Shown in pieces: positions 24,208 through 35,500 of a DNA stretch of 64,000 nt. The notes below the pieces were generated by a model that worked only from the letters and a program-made list of their open reading frames with translations, ran no database searches and was not told where the DNA came from. Origin of the DNA: Bugula neritina (taxonomy: Eukaryota > Bryozoa > Gymnolaemata > Cheilostomatida > Bugulidae); contig OZ037765.1 of the NCBI GenBank assembly GCA_964035545.1, positions 30,740,004 through 30,804,003 of the forward strand. The letters are read 5' to 3'. The number at the start of each line of letters is the position of its first letter. The stretch's first letter is position 1. The position numbers and the translations under genes are program-made.

Positions 24208-27200
24208 ATGACGGAAGCTGTGCAATCAGTGCCATCTGGTGGGTATGAAGAATTTGTTATGACAGGAGATTTAATATTACAAGTCAAATCATCTCCACCT
24301 TCACCAAAGAGAAAGTCACGCTTGTCAGGCGACAGCAATTTCTCCGAATCAGACGCTGATGCCGGTACAGTAAAGCCGACAGCAGTAAATGGCGGTCTAA
24401 CCACTCCTGACACCCATGTTGACACTTCTACTGACACTCATGCCAACAGTAACTCATATGACCCTATGGTGACTTCAGACTTTGATACTCAGCATACCAA
24501 CAATCACAATGGTAACTCCTTTACCAATCTGGAATGTTCCGACATTACTACTAATACAGACATCAGTGCAGACGACGATGCCAGCTCTGTTGCATCTGAT
24601 GACTCATTTCCGGAAGAATTCATTCAAACTAACTTTACTGAAGGTGGAGTAGTTTACGGGACAGTGAGAAAAGTGGATGAGCCATCAGCTCATCGGTTAG
24701 CCAAGAGACTGTTTAATTTGGACGGGTTTAAGAGGTCTGATGTGTCGTACCATCTAACCAGGGAGTGAGTATTAGCAACTTAGTCTACGTTGATTGCTAT
24801 TTTTAGCCACTGGTTTACAAGGTGCCATTGTTTAAGTATAGTATTAGCGGGTAGATTAGGCTTTATTCCGTACTACCACTGTGCTATCTTATCTCTTCTT
24901 AATTCTGATTCATTTTACTATGAATTGTTATTCTTAATTGAGATAAATTTATCTTTAGTCTACATCAGTCATGTGTTTCAAAACTATTGTTTTGCCTTCT
25001 ATTAAATGTCATTCGTTCTTCATTATTTAACATTCATACAAGTTCCCCTAGTATTTAGGAAAAGCTTTACTCTATGCCTTCATGAAGTATGATGATGTGA
25101 ATGTATCTACAGTTTAGTATGCATGTACCTATACACAATAACCCGCTTCACTATGTACATCTACCTAAATTAGCTACAGTGTACATCTAGTGTTTCAATA
25201 AAAGTATTTTTAGCTTACTCTCTCTTCATTTAGCAACCAATTCTCCAGAAAAGTTAATGAAGAATATCTCAAGCACTTTGACTTTGTTGATAAGAATCTG
25301 GTGCAGGCGATGAGGCAATTCTTTGACCATTTCACACTGGTGGGAGAGACTCAAGAGAGAGAGCGAGTGTTGAATCACTTTACTAATAGATACCTCGAGT
25401 GCAATCCCTCCGCACTGAATGTGGACTATAACTCTATTGGTCAGTTTAACAGCAGCAGCTCTGTTAATGTGTCATCTTGCTGACTTAGTCATAGTTTGAG
25501 TCATAGTGATAACAGTACTAGTAGTACTAATAATACTATTACCAATAGTGCTAGTAGCAGCAGCAGTAGTAGTACTTTTACTAGTAGTACTAGTACTATT
25601 ACTAGTTGCAGCAGTATTAGTACTACTACTAGCACTAGTACTACTACTAGTGCTAGTAGTAATACTAACGCTGCTGCAACTGGTAATAGTACTAGTATTA
25701 CTGGTAATAGTACTAGTAATATTAGTAATAGTACTAGTTGTAGTACTAGTACTGAATTTGCTCTTAGTCTATAATAAAACACACTTTGCTAATCGCTGTG
25801 TCAATTCTTAACCCAACAAAGTGAAGAGCTACTAAGCTCATGTAGAAAGCTATAAAATGTATAATACTAATAACATTCACCAGTAAATCAGGAAGTCGGG
25901 TTACATGACTCAGCCACTGTGAGTCTTTGTGTGCATCACTATGTCCATTATGTAACATGGCAACCCCTTGTGTAATAGACTGCTATAGACAGCTAGATGT
26001 AGAGATTGCTGTGGTTATGAAATAATCTATGATCTCTTAGCACAAGATTTAAGGGGAAACAGGATCTACTAGGCTAGTTCTGCATACAATTATTCAAGTG
26101 AACTTGAAATTATATTATTTATTTATCATTAGAGCCAGGTTTGAATTCACTAATGCCTATATATCCATTACAGATGCTTGTCATACTTTGACCTGTGCAA
26201 TTATGTTACTAAACACAGATCTACATGGCCAGGTAGGTCACAGTATTCTCTCACTATCTCACTCAGTCAATCACTGCAAGTGATTGATAAAACTATCCTT
26301 TTATCTAATTTGTTTGCACATATATATTAATCTAAAGCACCGGCCCTAATACCACCTTGTTGATGCGTACAGTTCTATATGCAGTGAAATTTATTAACTG
26401 TAAACAATGATAAGCAATTTCTATCAGTTGCTATCATATTTTTGGTTGCATAAACATTAAAAGTGACGCTCAAATGAATAAAGTTGATGCTGTGGTGTAA
26501 CTGTTTTGAAAGAATTCGATGGAAATGTTGTTTTTATGTTTAGGCAAGTTTTAATTCTGCATTTTATTACAAAATATGCAATCAGCGTGACTTGGTGGTT
26601 TGTAAGACTTTAGTTTCACAGCCAATGGCATTGGCCAATCACGTGATGGCTTTCATCATTGAAAGAAGCTGGTGATTGGCTACACAATCTGTGTGTGGTG
26701 AAACTGCATCCAGTGAAGCTACTGCCTGCTTCACACTTTTATATACAATGGGAAACAAATTTATATGCTGGGAATTGTTTAACTGAAACCAACTGGCCTA
26801 TTGGCTGTGGTTTTGGCCTATTAGCTATGATGTTACTCATTCTAGCATGCCATTGGTTCAAGCAACTCAATCTCTCGCATGTTATTGCATTGCATTTCCT
26901 GTTTGAAGAATGTGGGTCGACGGATGACCTTGAACGATTTCATCGAGAATTTAACCGGTTTAAATGGAGATGATGATTTCTCCAAAGACATGCTCAAGTT
27001 GTACTACAATTCAATAAAGCACCAGGAGCTGACGTGGGCAAGGTGGGTCAGCACACTTGTATATGGGATGTCACTTTTAGAGCGGGTCTTTATCTTGTCT
27101 CAGACTAGAGTTTTAACATCCAAATCATTCTATAGTGGCAGATGCAGTTGCAATGTCAAAGAAGATTTATTACGCAGTGTTTATTAGTTTAGTGAGCTAG

Positions 27201-30200
27201 CAGTGTGTATGTTATACTAGGGTTGGATTTTGTTTACATGTTAATTCATTGAGATTAGAAAATACACCTTAGTTTGAACTTGAGTGCACTGCAAGGTGCA
27301 AGGATGTATTGTCTGATGGTGTGTATAGTGTATTGTGTCCACACAATAGGTGGTCCAATTCATCCTCACTTAGCAGGCTATTTTTTGTATTTCTAGTTCT
27401 TTGAAATGAGAATATAAGTGAATAATATACATATATGATCACTTTGGAAGGAACTTTGCCCTTAACTACATGGCTATATTGTATACAGTGTATGGTGTAT
27501 ATGCTATAGCAAACCTCTATATAGCTATATGATATACAGTACATATTATGGTTATATTGTATACAGTATATGGTTATATTGTATACAGTATATATGCCAT
27601 ATGGTTCACCATACTTTTATATGGTTAGAAATTAAACTTGCCTTTACATGTGTTTGAAATCTAAACTGCTATAGCCCAACACACCAACACACCAACACAC
27701 TAACACACCAATTGCATGCTTTAATCTCACGTTGGTTTAACTGTCATTCCTATTTAATGAAGTGTTTAGCAACTGCTGAGATAAAACTGGCCTTGTGTTG
27801 TGATGTATTTGTATCAATATATTTAGTGTTTAGTGTAACAGAATGGTTTCTTGCCTCAGTGATATATTTTCCTCCTAACTTTGTTGTGTTTCATATTAAA
27901 CCAGCCTGAAGCATTTGATTTAATGATTCAATTTAAACTCTCCCACTTTATTGATTGTTTCATTACATAATATTACACTCCACTCCTTTATCAATTTGAT
28001 TAAAGTACACAATGTTCTTTGTTTGCTGTCAAATTGAATAAGATTGTGGTCATTTCTCTTTTGGAAAACTTCCAAAATGTAGTAGTGCTATTGTAATGGC
28101 ATGGCATTGTGAATATAACACTATGAATGTGACGCTGTGTATGTTACCTTGTGACATAGTGACTGTGACATAGTGGCTGTGCCACAGTGAATCTGGTGTT
28201 GGTTTTATGTAACTTTCATTTGGTGATCGTTGGCTCTAGCTCACATATCAACTCTCTGCTCTGCATGATAGGCCCCTCTCCCGGGAGTCCTGGTGACCTT
28301 TCTAAGGTCAGCCTCGAGTCTAGAAGTTTTCTTCTGCTGACACATAATTTCTTTACTCTTATTTCCAGTGTTTTCATTGTGGATTCAACACCCACTCCTA
28401 TAGGTAGTGTTGCATTGGGACATTTATGTTATACTATGCTATACTATGTTATATTATGTTATACTATACTATACTATATTATGTTATGTTATACTATGCA
28501 ATGCTATACTATGCTATATTATGTTATACTATGTTATATTATATTATGTTATGTTATACTATGCAATGCTATACTATGCTATGCTATATTATGTTATACT
28601 ATGTTATACTATATTATGTTATGTTATGTTATATTATGTTATACTATGTTATATTATGTTATACTATGTTATATTATGTTATCCTAACTCTGCAGGGATG
28701 AACATGGAGATGACTTAAGCAAACCCAACAGCGGGACCCACACAACTGAAATGAATGGACGAAGTAAGCATAGCTCGGCGCTTTCATCTCCTGTTCAGAA
28801 TAACACCTTATCTGACTCATTTCTGACTGTAAGTACATTGAATAGTTACTGCTGCTGCTACTGCTGCTGCTGCTAGTAGTATCTAATAGTGCTGCCTGAG
28901 CCATTATCTTTTAGTGCTCCTTTACTACTTACTCTCAGATAGGCTGCTTCTGTTATTATCTAATAGTGCTGCCTCTTAGCACTCTTAGCAGCTCAACAAA
29001 GCTGCTGCTGCTACTGCTACTACTGCTAGCACATTATTGACTGCATAGAAGAAGTTACAAAGTATGCATTTAGAGTGAAAGTTACATGGAGACTGAAGTA
29101 GTTTAATGACTGGGTTTAATTTACACCAAACTGATTAACTTATTAGAAGTTATTTTTCTATTCTCAAGTAGAGCACAGACCTCTGCTGCATTATTATATT
29201 ATATTGAATGTATTGATAGCCCGTATTGATATTCTATTATGTGTTATTGAGTGCTGTACAGGTGCAGGCCTGTTGGTATATTTGGGTCAGTTTAATTTAG
29301 TACACATCTCTAATAATCACTATGAACTCTTTTTGCTGATTGATTTCAATTATTTTGACATGAAAATACTGCCATAGTTTTGTGTTAAATCTTTTAAATA
29401 TCGTGCAAATAATGTATATTAGTTTACTGTCGCGTCATTGGCAGCGTTTGATGCATGGAGTGGCAGCATTTGTGTTTTTCACACTAGGTTCATAATATAA
29501 AGTTATTTTTATTGTGGTGTACTCCGCAATTTTTCCTCTTTTTTGACTCTGTTAGAGGAAGGTGACATAGAAATTCACCCGTGCCAGTAGTGGTGCTCAT
29601 ACATATAGTTCACAAAGTATGATACGTCGTGTTGTTTTCTGCTAAAAGGTGCCGGCCCATGAACATTGCACAGAGTACAAGAGAGGAACGTTGCAGAAGA
29701 AACACTGCAAGGGACCTGAACTTAAACCAGGTACTTCCAAACTCTAAATATATCTAATAGGTTGTTCTATGCATGCTGAGTATGAGCTACATGTATTCCC
29801 ATGTGGTTGTCAGTCGTAATTTAATTTCTGTCTAATTCCTTTATGAAATAATAAGTTTTATCGTTTGCATTCACAATTAACTTCCTATCCACTAGAATTT
29901 ATTGTAGTTTAAGTAATTGTTTAACCTGTTTAATCATGGCGTACCATGTAGCTAGGGTTGTTATTCGACTGTCCCTTGGTTGCAGTGGCCACGGGGAAGC
30001 GAGGTTGGAAGACACATTTTGTAGTATTGAAAGGTATGGCGTTGTACTTGCTCAAGTCGTCTGCAGCTCATTTAGAAGACAAATCCACAAAAGTAATCTT
30101 GCTGCACCACAGTCTAGCTCAGGTGGATCATGAGTATAAGAGAAAGTCGTGTGTGTTCTCTCTTCGCACAGCTGATTGGTCAGAATATCTCTTCTCTACC

Positions 30201-31954
30201 AGGTAATTCTTACATCCTGTACAGGCAGTTATTTCTCGCGCATGAAACTGCTTGTCGTGAGATTTAATTAGCTTAATTAGCTGTATTAACCTATGCTTTG
30301 GTATCCAATTTGCATGTAGATTTATGCTTGCACAACCAATGAGTCATGCTTGGTAAGTTTGATACAGGGGTTCGTATTTGGCACCATCTCAGCCAGTTCC
30401 AGTGTTGGTTGTGTTGTAGCGGTGCAGGGGAGTTGGAGAGTTGGGTGAAGGAAATCAATACCGCTGCCGCTCTCCTGTCCTCAGAACCTCTGGCAGCTCC
30501 TGTAGGCGCACAGAAAAAGTTCCATAGACCTCTGCTGCCGTCTTCGCACTCTAAGCACAGCATAGTAAGTATGGCGTGATGTAGATATCATGCAGATAGC
30601 ACTGAATTATTTGTATGAAGTTCTACACTGTATATATATGCAGACGAAAGAAATGTTCTTTAATTTAATGGACTACAATAATATCAAAAGAAGACGATTC
30701 TTTATAATTACCTCTTGAGACTAACATTTGTTAATGTGGCATTGCGAGACTTGTGTGATGTCTGTATGTTCAATATGGTAGACGGAACAGTACGATGCTC
30801 ATGAGCAGCAGACACTGGCTCTAAAACAGTCGATAGCAGACGAAGAGATGTGTCGGCCAGACAACTCCGCCTCTAAACAAACTGTCAGCTATCATAAGGA
30901 GAGAATGGAATATCTTAAGTTTGAGGTAAATGTGTTTTCCAGTGTTTTTATGATAATTTTTTAAATTATGCTGAGTTGAATAGTTTTTTTGAGTTTATAT
31001 AACTATTGGAGGGATTTGATGCAGCTGGTCGTTGACGAACAGGTTGCTGTCTAACTTGTAACTATGCAGTTCTGTTTGATAGAATATTTCCTGCCAACAG
31101 GAAGTAATCTATCAGTTATAAAATCATTGATTATTACTTAATAAAGAAGTAATTATATTGCGTATGTAGTTGACTCTGTAGTGTGTAGGACAGCTTCACA
31201 TCAACCTAAAACTTGTATCACTCAGACTATCTCAACCCTAACACAAATTTGCCTTGTGTTGTATCATTATTATTTCTCTGAAATCATGAAAATTGACACG
31301 AATTGACAAGTTAGAATCTTAACCATAGCTCTTCACATCCTTTCAGTGATAAGATTTGCTCCACGTCTCAAGACAGTTCATTTCAAAATATGGTTTGCTC
31401 TGTGTTAAACATTTTTGTATTGTTTTTATATAAAAAGGTTTTTGTGCTTTTTAGCTACACAGATATATAGTTTATGTTAATCTACTAAAAGAGAAAGTTG
31501 GCCAGATTAAAAAAGAGAAGACAACTATAGGGGAGGTGGAAGAGACTGGAAAGTCAATAGCCTCAGCTCCACAGTCAGACAACTCCCAGACAGGCAATAT
31601 TAACTCTACAACCAATAGGTACAGTTACCAACAAGCAATCCACAGCAGTCTAACCCCAGTAACATAGTCCATGCTCAAAACCTCTAGCTCTTCTCGATCA
31701 CTGATGTTGGCATTTATTTCCTTATTTTTTTTATTCGCATTTAAATGATCATAAATTTATGTCACATCATTTATTGCTTTGCATTTCTATTGTTGATTAT
31801 ATAATATAATACACTTTTATATATCTGTAATGTATATGGTACTTCGGTATATTTTATTAGCGATGCATCAGCTCATGACAACGCTCATGACTCTGCATTA
31901 TATTCAGAAGATGGTATGTATATTCATTTAGAAAGTGAAGTGACCCAGCTTTAA
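24208..31954 (+). CDS. EFA6/PSD-like Arf6 exchange factor (Sec7-PH-coiled coil)
   Basis: EFA6/PSD proteins activate Arf6 at the plasma membrane and link it to cortical actin. Exons are 24208-24764, 25234-25439, 26174-26232, 26909-27042, 28696-28828, 29649-29730, 29986-30202, 30420-30564, 30782-30925, 31455-31618 and 31861-31954, joining in phase to about 644 aa. An acidic, Ser-rich N-terminus of about 150 residues is followed by the Sec7 domain. The catalytic glutamate lies in LVGETQERERVLNHF (about E224), and the second Sec7 motif is MLLNTDLHGQ. The PH domain starts at GKRGWKTHFVVLKGMALYLL and includes FSLRTADWSEYLF. The family's QKKFHRPLLPS motif and a predicted helical tail (YHKERMEYLKFE) follow. 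The start ATG has an in-frame stop at 24172-24174, though an acceptor between them leaves an extra 5' exon possible. The last exon either reads into a stop at 31952 or splices at 31914. Confidence 0.9.
25494..25765 (+). repeat. AGT/ACT triplet repeat in an EFA6-like intron
   Basis: This is a purine-pyrimidine triplet array (AGTACTAGT, AGTAGTAGC and similar) starting about 55 bp after the donor at 25440. It keeps long frames open on both strands that would encode Ser/Thr runs or Leu/Val runs. The preceding exon ends with a donor and in-phase splicing to 26174 restores the Sec7 domain, so the array is intronic. Confidence 0.85.
26618..26870. promoter_or_regulatory. Cluster of CCAAT boxes with a CACGTG E-box inside an EFA6-like intron
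   Basis: GCCAATGGCATTGGC is a perfect palindrome holding two CCAAT boxes. It is followed at once by CCAATCACGTGAT and then further ATTGG motifs (near 26675, 26800 and 26850). Such clusters are typical of NF-Y plus bHLH-zip promoters. The position just before the second half of the Sec7 domain suggests an internal promoter or enhancer, or chance. Function is inferred only. Confidence 0.3.
28425..28682 (+). repeat. Pentanucleotide microsatellite abutting an EFA6-like acceptor
   Basis: Units of ATACT, ATGTT, ATATT and ATGCT alternate for about 250 bp and stop roughly 13 bp before the acceptor of the exon at 28696. Apparent Tyr/Cys/Met-rich open frames through it are repeat artefacts. Confidence 0.85.
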
Positions 31955-32528
31955 CTCTATCACTTCTTTCAGTGTAATTAAATTCCAGTATGTTTCTTGC
32001 AAATGTCACTGCAATGGCCACCATGGCGTTGGGCAGTTCCACTAACTCTTGCTTCAACCAACTAATCCCTCAGTGCAAGTCATAGACTTGATTATTATCA
32101 ACTTTTTTTAGTATATTTATTGTATGAATATAATAATTATTGTAACAGTAATTCGACCAAGTGTAACAATTTAATTTGTATTGTTGATATGTCTGACCTT
32201 GAATTTTTTGCTGAAATATTCCCAATAATGTTTCATCAATGAAATAAGACTGAATAATACACAATAACCTATCTATTGCAGTGGAACTGTTCGTTTGATC
32301 ATCAAGCCAAGTTAGCACGGTATAATGTATATGTAATTCTGCAACACACGTGCTTATGGCTGAATTCTCTGTTTAGTGTTTGCATGTAAATTTTCACTTG
32401 TCCATGATCAAAAATTCAATAAATAAAATACAAGAATTTGCTAAATTATATGAAAGTTGATAATCAGCATTCTTAGTCTAAATAATCCAACTTCCAACAG
32501 CACTGAGTGCAACCTTGCTGTGGTACTT

Positions 32529-35500
32529 CTACATGGGTGGTGGTGGTGGCGGCGGCGGCGGTGGTGGAGGAGGAGGTGGTGGTGGCCCATCACTGGGAGG
32601 TGGAGGGGAAGCGACTCCTGCAACTTCAGGCTGCACACTTGCAACTACAGTTACAAAACAGAAAAAAAATATTTTAATGATGTAGAAACAAGAGTTTAAT
32701 AAATTTCATTACATGTTTTATTTACAATTTATTTGCCGAATAATTCTATAGAAACGCTAATGAACACAACACAAGCTAAACACAAAACTAGCTGGCAAAC
32801 TACATCTACTAGCCATGAACATAAGTAAAGTGTTTATGCAGCAGTATCTGCGAGCATTGTTACATTATGGAATAGTTCCATCTACAGTGAAATGTTAGCA
32901 ACACAGAAACTGTGGTGTTTAACAAGGTGTTGAAACAAATAGATGAACACACAACTTACCAACTCAACTTTTTCCTAAAACATTTTTACAATTGAAGACA
33001 TTCATTAAGATAAAATACCTGAGAATTATAATTTACAACCAAAGTTATATCAGCAAAAAATTCATAATTTACACATATTTTAACTTGGCTCTTGAGGGAT
33101 TAAACTGAAATATCTCTATACACCCATTCCAAGTGTGGCATACACTCTATCAGTAGCTCATACTTTATACATTATACTATACTATTAGTTTACCAGCAGC
33201 TGCGGCTCCTTGCGTAGCCCCTGTGTCAGAGGCCCCTTCTTCTGCCTTAGCCTTAGTTTCATCTTTCTCTTCTTCAGCTGTCTGGTCAGCCCTGAAGAAT
33301 ATTCTAGCACTCCTCAGAGAATAGTAGAGTAAGTTGAACTCCTGCAACATTCATTACTGAGTTAACACAAAGCATGCAACACGTCTACGAATATGACTGT
33401 GTACACATTTTTAATGAAAGGTTTCTATATTGAAAAGTGATAACACACCGTATATATTGTAGAGTTTCAAAAAGAATAACATCGTTACTCTTGCCATGTA
33501 ATCTGAAGTTGTTTTGTGCCACAAAAAATAAGCTTGCTGTGGTTAACTGAAATTTCTTAGGCAAATTTGCAGAAACCAACATTTTTAGCATAAAATTTGT
33601 TTCTCCTCAGCAGTTGCACCCACCTGTTGGTACGTGTCGAGTCTCTTAGTAGTTAGTGACATGGTTTGTGACAGCTTTTCGTCACTTGAGCCTCTAGCTG
33701 CCTGTTTCCTAGCTGCCTCCTATACACCATATGGACAAGTGAAGTTTTACAGAAGAATGAAATAACTATTGTTAATCTACTCAATTTCACTTCAAGAAGA
33801 AAATAATGTTAGCAGCTTAACAAACAAGGAATATTAATTCAATAGCCATTCAACATATCAAACATTTATTGCTTCAAAATCTTCTTTTAAATAGAACAAG
33901 AAAACTTACTTTGTCCCCCTTGTATCTGGTGAGTACAGACTGGAACCAATGTAGAGAGTCAAATTCGTTGTACTGGTCCAGCAGTTTAAGTATATACGCC
34001 ACCCCTAGTCAGAACATTGTACCACTATATAGCAGAGATAAAAAACTGAAAATAAACATTCTTGTAACTTGTTCCTAACAGCAAGCTAACAGATTTTTGC
34101 CATTAACAATTATTGACTGAAAGAAATCTTCTAGTTAGTCACTAATAACCCCTACAACAGCTATTAGTTTTGGATTGCTTTTGAAAGACTGAGTACTAAC
34201 TAAGCTGTTAACTACTCACTACTAGTTTACTACTAACTATACTGGTAATTACTCACTACTAGCTAACAAATACAGAATTAACCATATTTATAAAACTTTG
34301 ATTGCTATAAACATGGTTGCCGATTAGCGAATACTAAATACTCACTGCTTCGAACAATCTGTTGACTGATAAATCCGGAGTACAGCCTGCTAGCTATTAA
34401 CACACTCCTCAGAGTTTATAACTTTCCTACTTAGTACTGTAACTCACCCATAGTCACTATCACACATAGTACTGTAACTCACCCATAGTTACTATCATAC
34501 TTAGTACTGTAACTCACCCATAGTTACTATACATAGTACTGTAACTCACCCATAGTTACTATCATACTTAGTACTGTAACTCACCCATAGTTACTATACA
34601 TAGTACTGTAACTCACCCATAGTTACTATCATACTTAGTACTGTAACTCACCCATAGTTACTATACATAGTACTGTAACTCACCCATAGCAAATCCATCA
34701 TCAGTGAACAAGGCATCCTGTTTGTTCTTTTTATTCATCTTTTCCTTGCAGCTAATTGAATTCTCCACGAAATTCACAGTCTAGAAAATATATCACAGCA
34801 GCCAGTTATTGCATAGTTGGAAATTGTATCCACTGGCATTATTAGGAGTTGTCCTATTTATGTATGCCATGCCTTACCAGAGGAGGTATTATCATGAAAA
34901 AGTTCTTCAGATGAATATGTTTCTGGTCTCTAAACTCCGGAGCGAAAACATTCACCAGCATCTACAACGTAAAAGTAATAGTAGACAACGAGAGGTCAAA
35001 GTAACTTCAGAGAATTTGTTCGATTATATACATAAAGTACGCAAGCATATCTGCAGCACAGTGTAATAGGTCATCACCTTGAAATATTCCGTTCCCTCAG
35101 AAAAGTTCTTTACCATACTCTCCACCACTCTGTCCAGGGTTCTACATATTGCAAGAGCATAGGTGTGATCAGTTATTGTCAAGTTAACAGTGAAAAATGG
35201 CTACACTGTAAACATCATTTGGAATATTCATTTGTAATAGACGTTGTATTGGCACTGTACGCATTAATTTTCAATAATCAAAAGCCTCAACTGCACACTT
35301 CAAAAACTTTGTTTTTGTTTGATTTTAACCAAGTTAATGAGTAGACAACTCTTGCAATTAACTCTCCTCAACGCCTCCAGCTCTCTAGCGGCTCTCACCT
35401 GGCCGATGACTCAGTCTCGGAAGGCAATGACTCATCCCGACAACATTCCTCAAAGGAAATGATGTCATCTAAATCGGGAATAAACCGAATAGCACTGCTA

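Noticed and set aside
24132-24437. Minus-strand frame opposite the first EFA6-like exon
   Set aside because: A shadow of the coding exon on the other strand.
25496-25782. Poly-Ser/Thr frame on plus and poly-Leu/Val frames on both strands
   Set aside because: The triplet repeat keeps several frames open. The EFA6-like Sec7 domain splices over it from 25439 to 26174.
28187-28687. Long plus-strand frames rich in Tyr, Cys, Leu and Met
   Set aside because: They come from an ATACT/ATGTT microsatellite inside an EFA6-like intron; the true exon starts at 28696 in phase.
32441-32699. Trp/Arg-rich plus frame and His-rich minus frame
   Set aside because: Both are off-frame readings of the polyproline codons of the last WASHC4 exon.
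34437-34690. Array with regular spacing that could look like a CRISPR
   Set aside because: Units are contiguous tandem copies without unique spacers, in a eukaryotic intron.
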